This document shows positions 48,638 to 57,104 of a stretch of DNA of 64,000 bases, piece by piece. Within the stretch, counting starts at the first letter, position 1. Each line of letters opens with the position of its first letter. A model generated the notes under the pieces. That model was given only the letters and a program-made list of their open reading frames with translations. It ran no database searches and was not told where the DNA came from. Origin of the DNA: Taklimakanibacter deserti (GTDB lineage: Bacteria; Pseudomonadota; Alphaproteobacteria; Rhizobiales; Aestuariivirgaceae); the NCBI GenBank assembly GCA_003574785.1, contig QORU01000006.1, positions 62,001 through 126,000 of the forward strand. Reading direction: 5' to 3'. Position numbers and translations under genes: made by a program.

Positions 48638-49710
48638 CAGGCGGCTCCTCCGACCAGCCGGTTGTCGCCGTCGAAGAAGAAGCTCTGCTCGACATCGACG
48701 AAGAGCCTGGCGGTCGATCCTACCTCGAAAGGATGGATGCCATGCGATTGCGAAACCCAGGTCTGGCCGTTCATGTCGAAATGGACGACGCTTTCCGAAC
48801 CCGAGAGCTCGGTCACCAGCACGCGACCCTCGATGACGGAGGCGTCTCTGGCATGCGTCACCGGCGTGATGTGGTGCGGCCTTATGCCAATCGTGTAGTT
48901 GCCGTCGGGAACCGCCCGCGCGATGCGCGGCGACCGCCAGGTCACCCGGTTCTCGAGCATGATCTCTTCGCCGCGCTTGATCACCTTGGCCGTGTTGATG
49001 GGCGGATCGGAGAACACCCTGGCGCTGACGAGATCGAAGGGCTTGCGATAGATGGCCGAGGTCGGCCCGAACTGGGTGACGCGGCCTTCGTAGAGGAGCG
49101 CCGTATTGCCGCCGAAGAGCAGCGCCTCCACGGGCTCCGTCGTCGCATAGACGACGATGCAGTTGCGCCCGGCGAAGAGCTTCGGCAATTCATCGCGCAG
49201 CTCCTCGCGGAGCTTGTAGTCGAGATTGGCGAGCGGCTCGTCGAGCAGGATGAGATCCGAATCCTTGACGAGCGCGCGGGCGATGGCGGTGCGCTGTTGC
49301 TGGCCGCCGGAGAGCTCGTTCGGCCTGCGCTTGAGCATCGGCTTGAGCCGCAGGAGCTCGGACGCCTTCTCGACCCGGTCGTCGATCTCGCTTTGCGCCA
49401 TGCCGGCGACCCTGAGCGGCGAGGCGATATTGTCGTAGACGGAGAAATTCGGATAGTTGATGAACTGCTGATAGACCATCGAGACATTGCGCTTCTGCAC
49501 CGGAACGCCCGTCACGTTCCGGCCGTCGAACCAGATCTCGCCCGAGCTCGGCTTGTCGAGCCCCGCCATCAGCTGCATCAGCGTGGTCTTGCCGGCGAGC
49601 GTCGTGCCGAGCAGGATATTGAACGTTCCCGGCTCGAGCGTGAGGCTCGTCTCGTGGATATAGACATCCGCGCCGACCCGCTTCGTCACATTCTTGAGTT
49701 CAAGAGACAT
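48637..49710 (-). CDS. glpS: Glycerol ABC transporter ATP-binding protein GlpS
   Basis: A 357-residue MalK-type ATPase with a variant P-loop [12 protein letters not shown], canonical signature [12 protein letters not shown] and Walker [18 protein letters not shown]-terminal TOBE region follows ([11 protein letters not shown]). It overlaps GlpT by three bases. The mixed canonical and degenerate motifs in GlpS and GlpT suggest one competent and one weak ATP site in the heterodimer. Confidence 0.88.
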   Translation of the reverse strand: MSLELKNVTKRVGADVYIHETSLTLEPGTFNILLGTTLAGKTTLMQLMAGLDKPSSGEIWFDGRNVTGVPVQKRNVSMVYQQFINYPNFSVYDNIASPLRVAGMAQSEIDDRVEKASELLRLKPMLKRRPNELSGGQQQRTAIARALVKDSDLILLDEPLANLDYKLREELRDELPKLFAGRNCIVVYATTEPVEALLFGGNTALLYEGRVTQFGPTSAIYRKPFDLVSARVFSDPPINTAKVIKRGEEIMLENRVTWRSPRIARAVPDGNYTIGIRPHHITPVTHARDASVIEGRVLVTELSGSESVVHFDMNGQTWVSQSHGIHPFEVGSTARLFVDVEQSFFFDGDNRLVGGAA

Positions 49711-49757
49711 CGGCCGTCCGGACTTTCTCAGACTTGGGCATAGTCTAACGCCTCGAA

Positions 49758-49786
49758 CCCGGGGAGCGCCAGCGGCGTTCCCCGGG
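49758..49786 (-). terminator. Stem-loop between the binding-protein gene and glpS
   Basis: Arms cccgggga (49758-49765) and tccccggg (49779-49786), with further pairing of gcgcc with ggcgt inside. No T-run follows on the minus strand. The position between a binding protein and its downstream transporter genes is typical of an mRNA-stabilising or partial-termination hairpin that raises binding-protein yield. Confidence 0.6.
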
Positions 49787-49803
49787 AGGTTTGTGCTGCG
49801 AGC

Positions 49804-51540
49804 TTATTTGGTCCAGCGCTTGATCAGCTCGTCATAAGCGATCGTCTGGCCCTGCTCCTTCTCGTTCTCGATCTTGGCATGGGGGCCGCCTTCCTTGCCG
49901 AGCCACTCGGAGGGATCCTTCTCCGGGTTGAGCCTCGGGCCGCAGCCGCCATAGGTCTTGTTGGCTTCATCCGCCGCCTGCATGCGGGCCATGACCTGGT
50001 CCATTTCGCCGGCCAGACGGTCCATCGCTTCCTGCGGCGTGAAGGCGCCGGAATTGACGTCGCCGATCTGCTGCCACCAGAGCTGCGCCAGCTTCGGATA
50101 GTCCGGCACGTTGATGCCGGTCGGCGTCCAGTTCACGCGGTCGGGCGAGCGATAGAACTCGACCAAGCCGCCGAGCTTCGGCGCCCGTTCGGTGAAGGAC
50201 TCATGGTTGATGTCCGAGTCGCGGATGATGGTGAGGCCGACATGGCTCTTCTTCAGCGACACGGCTTTCGACACCGTGAACTGCGCATAGAGCCAAGCGG
50301 CCTTGGCGCGATCGGTCGGCGTCGACTTGAACAAAGTCCAGGAGCCCGTATCCTGATAGCCGAGCTTCTGGCCGTCTTTCCAGTAGACGCCATGCGGCGA
50401 CGGCGCCATGCGCCAGAGCGGCGTGCCCGCATCATCGACTGTGTTGTTGCCGGCACTCTTCGGCGCCACCATCGAGGCGGTGAAGGCGGTGTACCAGAAG
50501 ATCTGCTGGGCGACATTGCCCTGGCTCAGCGCCGGCAGCGACTGATAGAAGTCGTAGTCGGCGGCGCCCGGAGGCGCATATTTCCGGAGCCACTCGTCCC
50601 ATTTCGCGATGGCATAGACCGAGGCCGGGCCGTTGGTTTCGCCGCCGCGCGAGACGGAAGCGCCGGCCGGATTGCACGAATCCTTCTCCATGCGGATGCC
50701 CCATTCATCGATCGGGCGTCCATTGGGAAGGCCGGGCGATCCTTCGCCGGCCATCGACAGCCAGGCATCGGTCATGCGCCAGCCGAGATCGGGCGCGCGC
50801 TTGCCGTAGTCCATATGGCCATAGACTCGAACACCATCGATCTCCTTCACGTCATTGGTGAAGAAATCGGCGATGTCCTCATAGGCCGACCAGTTGACCG
50901 GCACGCCGAGCTCATAGCCGTATTTGGCCTTAAACTTCTCCTTGAGTTCCGGCTTGTCGAACCAGTCCTTGCGGAACCAGTAGAGATTGGCGAATTGCTG
51001 GTCGGGCAATTGCCACAACTTGCCGTCGGGCCCCGTGGTGAAGGACTTGCCGATGAAATCATCGACATCGAGCGTCGGCAAGGTGACATCCTTGCCCTCG
51101 CCCGCCATCCAGTCGGTGAGGTTGACGGCACTCTGCAGGCGCGAATGCGTGCCGATGAGGTCCGAGTCGTTGATATAGGCGTCGTACAGATTGCGGTTGG
51201 TCTGCATCTGCGTCTGCACCGCCTGGACCACCTCGCCCTCGCCCAGGAGCTGGTGGTTCACCTTGATTCCGGTGATCTCCTCGAACGCCTTGGTCAGCGT
51301 CTTCGATTCATATTCATGCGTCGGAATGGTTTCCGACAGCACGTTGATCTCCATGCCCTTGAAGGGCTCGCCGGCCTTGGCAAACCATTCGAGCTCCTTC
51401 AACTGGTCTTCTTTCGACAGCGTCGTCGGCTGGAACTCGCTCTCCGCCCATTTCTTCGCGGCTTCTGCATCCGCAAAGGCTGGAGCGGCGCCGAGTGCCA
51501 GCAGCAAGGCAGCCGCCGATACAGTCTTGAAAAGCGACAT
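49804..51540 (-). CDS. glpV: Glycerol ABC transporter substrate-binding protein
   Basis: A 578-residue periplasmic binding protein with signal peptide MSLFKTVSAAALLLALGAAPAFADA. It has the large-size family 1 layout, with GKSFTTGPDGKLWQLPDQQFANLYWFRKDWFD and DRVNWTPTGINVPDYPKLAQLWWQQIGDV. This size and pattern match glycerol-binding proteins of rhizobial Glp systems. It lies between glpD and glpS. The ligand is inferred from context. Confidence 0.88.
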   Translation of the reverse strand: MSLFKTVSAAALLLALGAAPAFADAEAAKKWAESEFQPTTLSKEDQLKELEWFAKAGEPFKGMEINVLSETIPTHEYESKTLTKAFEEITGIKVNHQLLGEGEVVQAVQTQMQTNRNLYDAYINDSDLIGTHSRLQSAVNLTDWMAGEGKDVTLPTLDVDDFIGKSFTTGPDGKLWQLPDQQFANLYWFRKDWFDKPELKEKFKAKYGYELGVPVNWSAYEDIADFFTNDVKEIDGVRVYGHMDYGKRAPDLGWRMTDAWLSMAGEGSPGLPNGRPIDEWGIRMEKDSCNPAGASVSRGGETNGPASVYAIAKWDEWLRKYAPPGAADYDFYQSLPALSQGNVAQQIFWYTAFTASMVAPKSAGNNTVDDAGTPLWRMAPSPHGVYWKDGQKLGYQDTGSWTLFKSTPTDRAKAAWLYAQFTVSKAVSLKKSHVGLTIIRDSDINHESFTERAPKLGGLVEFYRSPDRVNWTPTGINVPDYPKLAQLWWQQIGDVNSGAFTPQEAMDRLAGEMDQVMARMQAADEANKTYGGCGPRLNPEKDPSEWLGKEGGPHAKIENEKEQGQTIAYDELIKRWTK

Positions 51541-51601
51541 CGCTTAGTCCTCCCATTGTGCATGCGGCTTAGCCAAAGGCCCGGAGCGCATGCTCACCCG
51601 G

Positions 51602-53134
51602 TTATCCCGTTGACACCTTCTTGCGGGTCTTCTCGCCCACTTGTTGCCCCATATATGCAGCGAGCGCCGCCTGCTCGGCCGTCGACAGATGCAAGCCGAG
51701 CTTGGAGCGTCGCCACAGAATGTCTTCCGCCGTCTGCGCCCATTCCTCCTTCACCAGGTAGTCGACCTCGCGGGCGCTCAGCAGGCCGAAACTCTCGCCG
51801 AGATCCTGGGCGAAGCGCGCGCCCTCGAAGATGCGCGCCGCCTTGGTCCCATAGGCCCGGAAGATGCGGCGCGCATTGCGCGGGGTGAGGAAGGAACAGC
51901 GGCGCTGGAATTCGGTGATGCGTTGCTCGACCTCGGCAAAAGGGAAATCACCGCCGGGGAGCGCGGCCGCGGCGGTCCATTGCGGCTTGAGGCCGGGGAA
52001 GAAGGGCTCGATCTTCTCCAGCACCGCTTCGGCGAGCCTGCGGAAAGTGGTGATCTTGCCGCCGAAGACGGAGAGCAAGGGCGGCTGATTTTCAGGCGCC
52101 TCGAGCTTCAGCACATATTCGCGTGTCGCTTCCTGGGCCTTGCTCGCCCCGTCGTCGTAGAGCGGGCGGATGCCGGCATAGGACCAGCGCACCATGGCCA
52201 CGGTGACCGGCTTCTTGAAATATTCGCTGACCGAGGCGAGGAGATAGTCACGTTCGGAGACCGATATCTCCGGCTTGCCGGGATGGCCCTTATGGTCCTC
52301 ATCGGTCGTGCCGATCAGGGTGAAATCCCCCTCATAAGGGATGGCGAAGCAGATGCGCCCGTCGCTGTTCTGGAAGATATAGCAGCGGTCATGGTCATAG
52401 AGCTTGTCGACCACGATATGACTGCCTTTGACCATGCGGATCTTGTCGGGATTGTTCTGGCCGACGACCGAGCCGAGCACCTCGCTTACCCACGGGCCAC
52501 CGGTATTGATCAGGAGCTTCGCCTTGACCTCGCTCTTGCCGCCTTGTCCGTCTTCGAGGGCGCAGATCCAATGGCCGCCGTCACGGCGCGCCGAGACGCA
52601 GCGCGTGCGTGGCCTGATGTCGGCGCCGCGATCGGCGGCATCGCGCGCATTGAGGACGACGAGACGCGCATCCTCGACCCAGCAGTCCGAATATTCGAAG
52701 CCGCGGGTGTAGTCGGCCTTGAGCGGCGCGCCGGTCTCGTCGCGGGTGAGATCGACGCTGCGCGTGGCGGGCAGGATTTTCCGTCCGCCCAGATGGTCAT
52801 AGAGGAAGAGGCCAAGCCTGAGCACCGGCCAGGACCGCAAGCCCTTGTGATGCGGCAGCACGAAGCGCAGCGGCCTGATGATGTGAGGTGCGGCCCGAAG
52901 CAGGACTTCGCGCTCGATGAGCGCCTCGCGCACCAGGCGGAATTCATAATGCTCGAGATAGCGCAGGCCGCCATGGATGAGCTTGGTCGAGGCCGAGGAA
53001 GTGCCCGAGGCGAGATCGCCCTGCTCGGCGAGAATGACCTTGAGGCCGCGCCCCGAGGCGTCGCGGGCAATACCCGCGCCATTGATGCCGCCGCCTATGA
53101 TGGCCAGATCGTAGACGCCCGCTTCGTCCGCCAT
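51602..53134 (-). CDS. glpD: Glycerol-3-phosphate dehydrogenase (FAD)
   Basis: A 510-residue flavoprotein. N-terminal FAD site YDLAIIGGGINGAGIARDASGRG, the block STKLIHGGLRYLEHYEF and the C-terminal domain with WRRSKLGLHLSTAEQAAL are diagnostic of aerobic GlpD. It oxidises glycerol-3-phosphate to dihydroxyacetone phosphate and feeds electrons to quinone at the inner membrane. It is the first gene of the leftward operon, 61 bases before the binding-protein gene. Repeats in its upstream region may bind GlpR. Confidence 0.95.
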   Translation of the reverse strand: MADEAGVYDLAIIGGGINGAGIARDASGRGLKVILAEQGDLASGTSSASTKLIHGGLRYLEHYEFRLVREALIEREVLLRAAPHIIRPLRFVLPHHKGLRSWPVLRLGLFLYDHLGGRKILPATRSVDLTRDETGAPLKADYTRGFEYSDCWVEDARLVVLNARDAADRGADIRPRTRCVSARRDGGHWICALEDGQGGKSEVKAKLLINTGGPWVSEVLGSVVGQNNPDKIRMVKGSHIVVDKLYDHDRCYIFQNSDGRICFAIPYEGDFTLIGTTDEDHKGHPGKPEISVSERDYLLASVSEYFKKPVTVAMVRWSYAGIRPLYDDGASKAQEATREYVLKLEAPENQPPLLSVFGGKITTFRRLAEAVLEKIEPFFPGLKPQWTAAAALPGGDFPFAEVEQRITEFQRRCSFLTPRNARRIFRAYGTKAARIFEGARFAQDLGESFGLLSAREVDYLVKEEWAQTAEDILWRRSKLGLHLSTAEQAALAAYMGQQVGEKTRKKVSTG

Positions 53135-53175
53135 GCCTCTCCCATTTTTACCGGCGATTCATTCGGACTCGGATT

Positions 53176-53216
53176 TTGCACATGCGAAAGAAATCTTGTG
53201 CAAATGCGAAATAAAT
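53176..53216 (-). promoter_or_regulatory. Two direct repeats upstream of glpD, candidate GlpR sites
   Basis: TTGCACATGCGAAAGAAAT (53176-53194) recurs as GTGCAAATGCGAAATAAAT (53198-53216), with 16 of 19 matching and a 22-base period, about two helical turns. A third GCGAAA half-motif lies near 53255. The region is AT-rich compared with its surroundings. The 344-base gap 53135-53478 holds these repeats and probable promoters for glpD (left) and the small exported gene (right); no other gene is seen in it. Binding by the DeoR-type GlpR-like protein is inferred. Confidence 0.5.
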
Positions 53217-53478
53217 GAACCCGCATTTTTCTTTAATCGCTATATTCCGAAAAAAAGCGAAACACAATGAAAATCCGCCGCCTAAAGGTCAGGTTTCTGA
53301 TCGGGACGGCGTCCTTGCTCGCACACAGCCGTCATCGGGCTGTGAAATTCAGGCTGCCTAGTTCCATCACTTGCCTGGCCGAACATCGGGTGCAAGCTTC
53401 GGGCGAAGCACCATCCCATTGACAAGCGATGCACGCCGGCGTGAATTAGTTTCTGTTCTGAAACGCGGGGATACCAAT

Positions 53479-53958
53479 ATGTTGAAACTAATTGCAACTA
53501 CCTTCCTTGGATTGATGGTGCTTGCTTCTTCCGCAACAGCGGACATGACCGAGACAATCGCCCGTCATGAGAAGGATACCAGCTGGCTCTTCATTTCCTC
53601 GGCAAACGGCCTGTCGTTCGATGGCACGACAGTCACCCTGTCGGAGGTTTCTCCCCATATTGTGATGTTCACCGATCGCCCGCGCCGCGTGGCCGAGGCC
53701 GTCCCGGTGCAAGCCTTTGTCGATGGCTGGACGAAGGGCGGAGACGAGAGCTTCCAGAAAGACCCGCCGAATGCCGGTTTCACCGTGTGGGCCTATGGTG
53801 CCTATCAGGTGTCCGTGGTGGAAATCAGCGATCCGGTTTATGACGGACAGAAGCTCTCCTTCAAGGTCAAGCCGGTAGAAGGTCAATTGCCCAAATCCGG
53901 CGAACATACTTCTGTTTTCATCGATGGCGGCTGCAGCCCGTGGGATCCGCGCTGCTGA
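53479..53958 (+). CDS. Exported protein of unknown function
   Basis: A 159-residue protein with a signal peptide (MLKLIATTFLGLMVLASSATAD). The mature part contains SPHIVMFTDRPRRVAEAVPVQAFVDGW and PPNAGFTVW, then a beta-rich half and a short tail with two cysteines (GGCSPWDPRC). I recognise a family pattern but no named function. The start at 53479 gives the signal peptide at the N-terminus; an ORF from 53371 would bury it. It converges with the glpR-like gene. Confidence 0.75.
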   Translation: MLKLIATTFLGLMVLASSATADMTETIARHEKDTSWLFISSANGLSFDGTTVTLSEVSPHIVMFTDRPRRVAEAVPVQAFVDGWTKGGDESFQKDPPNAGFTVWAYGAYQVSVVEISDPVYDGQKLSFKVKPVEGQLPKSGEHTSVFIDGGCSPWDPRC

Positions 53959-53976
53959 CCGCAAGCCAGGCCTTGT

Positions 53977-54777
53977 CTACGCCGCGGTGAGCCCGCTCGC
54001 CGGTTCTTCCGCCGGCAGCGCCACTTCCAGCGTCACGCCATTGTGGCGGCAGATATCGACGATCGTATCGGGCGGCAGCTGGTCGGTGACGAAAGTGTCG
54101 ATCTGGCTCAGATGCCCGATGCGCACCGGTGCCGAGCGGGTGAATTTCATCGCATCCGAGACCAGGATGGTGCGCCGCGCATTGGCGATGATGGCCTGCG
54201 CGGCGCGCACCTCGCGATAGTCGAAATCGAGGAGCGCCCCATCGTCGTCGATCGCCGACACACCGATCACCGCATAGTCGACCTTGAACTGCCGGATGAA
54301 GTCGACCGCCGCTTCGCCGACGATGCCGCCGTCGGAACGCCTGACCATGCCGCCGATGACGATAACATCGACGCCGGCACAGGGCGTGAGGGTCGTCGCC
54401 ACATGGATGTTGTTGGTGATGACGAGCAGCCCCTCATGCTTGACGAGCGCCCGCGCCACTTCCTCGGTGGTGGTGCCGATATTGACGAACAGCGAGCAGT
54501 TGTTGGGGATGAGCTGCGCCGCGCGCTCGCCGATCCGCTGCTTCTCATATTCGGCGAGCAATCTGCGCGCCTCATAGGCGACATTCTCGACGCCCGAGGA
54601 GAGCAGCGCCCCGCCATGGGTGCGGGTCAGCAGCCGCTGCTCGCACAGATCGTTCAGGTCCTTGCGGATGGTCTGCGGCGTCACATCGAAACGCTCGGCG
54701 AGCCCGTCGACCGTCACCTTGCCGGCCTGGCGGGCGATGAGGAGGATTTCGTGCTGGCGGAAATTGAGCGATGTCAT
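53977..54777 (-). CDS. glpR: DeoR-family repressor, GlpR-like
   Basis: A 266-residue regulator. N-terminal HTH RQHEILLIARQAGKVTVDGLAERFDVTPQTIRKDLNDL, then the sugar-phosphate-sensing domain with NIGTTTEEVARAL and VIGGMVRRSDGGIVG. This matches GlpR, which releases DNA when glycerol-3-phosphate binds. Its position by the glpD operon supports the name. The operator may be the repeats at 53176-53216. Confidence 0.85.
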   Translation of the reverse strand: MTSLNFRQHEILLIARQAGKVTVDGLAERFDVTPQTIRKDLNDLCEQRLLTRTHGGALLSSGVENVAYEARRLLAEYEKQRIGERAAQLIPNNCSLFVNIGTTTEEVARALVKHEGLLVITNNIHVATTLTPCAGVDVIVIGGMVRRSDGGIVGEAAVDFIRQFKVDYAVIGVSAIDDDGALLDFDYREVRAAQAIIANARRTILVSDAMKFTRSAPVRIGHLSQIDTFVTDQLPPDTIVDICRHNGVTLEVALPAEEPASGLTAA

Positions 54778-54874
54778 AGGCTTTTCCGGTGGATGACGCA
54801 GAACGGTCCCGAAAGTCCGGCTTGAGTTTAGAGTGTGGCTGCCCCTATGAAAAGGCTGTTAAGGAGGGCCCCCC

Positions 54875-55522
54875 ATGAGCAAAGCCGATCTGCCGGCCAA
54901 TCTGGTCATCGTCGACCATCCGCTGGTGCTGCACAAGCTGACCTTGATGCGCGACAAGCACACGCCATCGGCGGTGTTTCGCCAGCTTCTGCGCGAGATC
55001 AGCCTGCTGCTCGCCTATGAGGTCGCGCGCGACCTGCCGATGACCACCCAGACGATCGAGACGCCGCTCGCCGAGATGGAAGCGCCGATCCTCAAGGGCA
55101 AGAAGCTGGTGATCGTCTCGATCCTGCGCGCCGGCCAGGGGCTTCTCGAAGGCATGCTCGATCTCATGCCTTCGGCCCGCGTCGGCCATATCGGCATCTA
55201 CCGCAACCCGGAAACGCTTGAGCCGGTCGAATACTACATGAAGGTGCCGGAGGATATTGCCGAGCGCCGGGTGATCGTCGTCGATCCCATGCTCGCCACC
55301 GGCAATTCGGTTTCGGCCGCCATCCAGCGGCTCAAGGACAAGGGGGCCAAGGACATCAAGCTCGTCTGCCTGTTGTCGGCGCCGGAAGGCATCCGGCATG
55401 TGAATGCCGACCATCCCGATGTGCAGATTTTCACCGCCGCGGTCGACCGCAAGCTCAACAGTCACGGCTATATCGTTCCGGGCCTCGGCGATGCCGGCGA
55501 CCGCATGTTCGGCACCAAATAG
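54875..55522 (+). CDS. upp: Uracil phosphoribosyltransferase
   Basis: A 215-residue enzyme that makes UMP from uracil and PRPP. Marks are [41 protein letters not shown] and the PRPP loop [16 protein letters not shown]. The uracil-site tail ends [16 protein letters not shown]. The start has a strong Shine-Dalgarno (aaggagg). It appears to be a single-gene unit. Confidence 0.96.
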   Translation: MSKADLPANLVIVDHPLVLHKLTLMRDKHTPSAVFRQLLREISLLLAYEVARDLPMTTQTIETPLAEMEAPILKGKKLVIVSILRAGQGLLEGMLDLMPSARVGHIGIYRNPETLEPVEYYMKVPEDIAERRVIVVDPMLATGNSVSAAIQRLKDKGAKDIKLVCLLSAPEGIRHVNADHPDVQIFTAAVDRKLNSHGYIVPGLGDAGDRMFGTK

Positions 55523-55646
55523 CGCTTCGACACCTGAACGCCGAGTCAGTTAGGGCTTCATTAGCCATGTGCGGCGCTTTTTGCTTTCGCCAAGGTTTAA
55601 GCAGGAATTGGCGGGCAGAATCCTGACCCAAGAAGACCAGCAGGAC

Positions 55647-56057
55647 ATGGCGCCGACGATGCAGACCCAGCTCATATGCCCCAATGGATCGCGGCCGCGC
55701 ATCCTGTTCGCGGAGGATTCGGAAACGGTCCGCCAGGTGACCGCCGCCCTCTTGCGGCGCATGGGTTGCGATGTCGATGCCGTCGAGCATGGCGAGGAGG
55801 CGCTCTTTCATGCGCGCCGGCAGAGCTATGACCTGGTGCTGCTCGATATCGAGATGCCGGTGATGGACGGCATGATCGCCGCGCGCGCCATACGCGCTCT
55901 GGGCGGTGGCGCGGCACGCACGCCGCTCATGGCGTTGTCGGCCTATCTCGCCGACTGGCACAAGGGCGGGCACTGGCATGAATGCTTCGACATGGCCTTG
56001 CCGAAGCCGGCGGGGCGCAGCGAGCTGCAAATGGCGATCCAGAAGATCCTGCGCTGA
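55647..56057 (+). CDS. Single-domain response regulator
   Basis: A receiver-only protein with ILFAEDSETVRQVTAALLRRMG (acidic pair reduced to E-D), phospho-acceptor Asp in DLVLLDIEMPVMDGM and a conserved Lys in MALPKPAGRSEL. No output domain. ATG 55647 gives 136 residues; a GTG at 55569 would add 26 residues with no family match. No kinase is adjacent; it could serve a phosphorelay or CheY-like role. Confidence 0.8.
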   Translation: MAPTMQTQLICPNGSRPRILFAEDSETVRQVTAALLRRMGCDVDAVEHGEEALFHARRQSYDLVLLDIEMPVMDGMIAARAIRALGGGAARTPLMALSAYLADWHKGGHWHECFDMALPKPAGRSELQMAIQKILR

Positions 56058-56118
56058 TCAGTGAAAGAAGAAGGCCGCTAACCGGTCATTAACGACGATC
56101 GCATGATCGAGAGAAGGC

Positions 56119-56169
56119 GCGATCACGTTTTGCCTTCAGATCGTAACGATCTGAAACGATCGTGATCGC
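56119..56169. repeat. Nested inverted repeat after the response regulator gene
   Basis: Outer arms gcgatcacg (56119-56127) and cgtgatcgc (56161-56169) enclose a perfect palindrome ttcagatcgtaacgatctgaa (56135-56155), read here in pieces as ttcagatcgt, a, acgatctgaa. It lies between the convergent response regulator and a 49-residue ORF. It may be a bidirectional terminator or an intergenic repeat. Confidence 0.6.
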
Positions 56170-56186
56170 ACTGGCGATGGAAAGGC

Positions 56187-56336
56187 TCAGTCCTCGCTAT
56201 CGGCCTTGGTGACCAGATGATTCTCGAGGGAATTGAGCATATGGAGGAATTCCGCGAGTTCCGGGCTCACACGCACCGGCCGGTTGGCGTGCCCTTGATA
56301 GGGCTCCGTGCGATCTGACGCCTCGACGCTACGCAT
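56187..56336 (-). CDS. 49-residue hypothetical protein
   Basis: An ORF starting MRSVEASDRTEPYQGHANRP and ending VTKADSED, with a helical middle (SPELAEFLHMLNSLENHL). A good Shine-Dalgarno (agggagaag) precedes ATG 56336. No homologous family recognised. The ribosome binding site, convergent placement and amphipathic helix support real translation. Confidence 0.5.
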   Translation of the reverse strand: MRSVEASDRTEPYQGHANRPVRVSPELAEFLHMLNSLENHLVTKADSED

Positions 56337-56604
56337 AGTTTCTTCTCCCTGTGCACTCTTGCTCATAACACGCTTGATCTAAGAATTACCTAAGACACAC
56401 TACGACGCATAAGGTGACTCGGATCCAAATGGACGGTTCATCCCGCGTTCATGTTTAAAGATGGGTGATGAGACGGGCGCTCGCGGGGCTGAAGCCGGGC
56501 CATTTCGTGGCGAAACAAAAAAACACAAAAGCGTGATGAAATTACCACAGGTTCCTGTGCGTATAGTTGCTGTGCAAGCCAACGCCATTTTCGGGGAGAG
56601 ACAT

Positions 56605-57057
56605 ATGGTGAAGCCAGCTAACATGTTGAAGATCGTGCCTGCCGTCGCCGTCATTGCGACGCTCGGAGCCACGCTCGCTTTCGCAGGAGCGATCGAAGAC
56701 CGCCAGGCTGGAATGAAGCAGGTCGGCAAGGCTATGGGCGCTTTCGCCGGAATCGCCAAGGGCGAAGCTCCTTATGATGCGGCAGTCGTGAAGACCAATG
56801 CCGATTCGATGCGTGAAGCCTGGAAGAAGGCTTTTGCGAATTTCACGGCCGGTAGCGAAAAGGGACCGCCCGAAACCTATGCCAAGGCCGAAATCTGGAG
56901 CGATCCGGAAGGTTTCAAGGCCGCCGAGGACGCGGCTTTCAAGGCGTTGGACGCCCTGGCCGCAACAAGCGACGAGGCCGGATTCAAGACGGCCTTGGGC
57001 GGACTGGGCGAAGCCTGCAAGGGCTGTCACACCAAATTCCGCCGGCCGAAGGACTAG
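56605..57057 (+). CDS. Cytochrome c, class II (c556/c'-type)
   Basis: A 150-residue exported cytochrome. The signal peptide MVKPANMLKIVPAVAVIATLGATLAFAG is followed by a four-helix-type protein, with the single haem site CKGCH near the C-terminus, the class II hallmark. ATG 56605 has Shine-Dalgarno ggggagag. It is followed by a diheme cytochrome gene and probably passes electrons in the periplasm. Confidence 0.9.
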   Translation: MVKPANMLKIVPAVAVIATLGATLAFAGAIEDRQAGMKQVGKAMGAFAGIAKGEAPYDAAVVKTNADSMREAWKKAFANFTAGSEKGPPETYAKAEIWSDPEGFKAAEDAAFKALDALAATSDEAGFKTALGGLGEACKGCHTKFRRPKD

Positions 57058-57104
57058 GCCTGCTGAGGAAAAGGATCATCACCAAAAAGAGACTGCTCGG
57101 CCTG

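Noticed and set aside
49879..51888. 669-residue rightward ORF opposite the glycerol binding-protein gene
   Set aside because: It is antisense to a protein with a signal peptide and clear family blocks; no motifs in the antisense frame.
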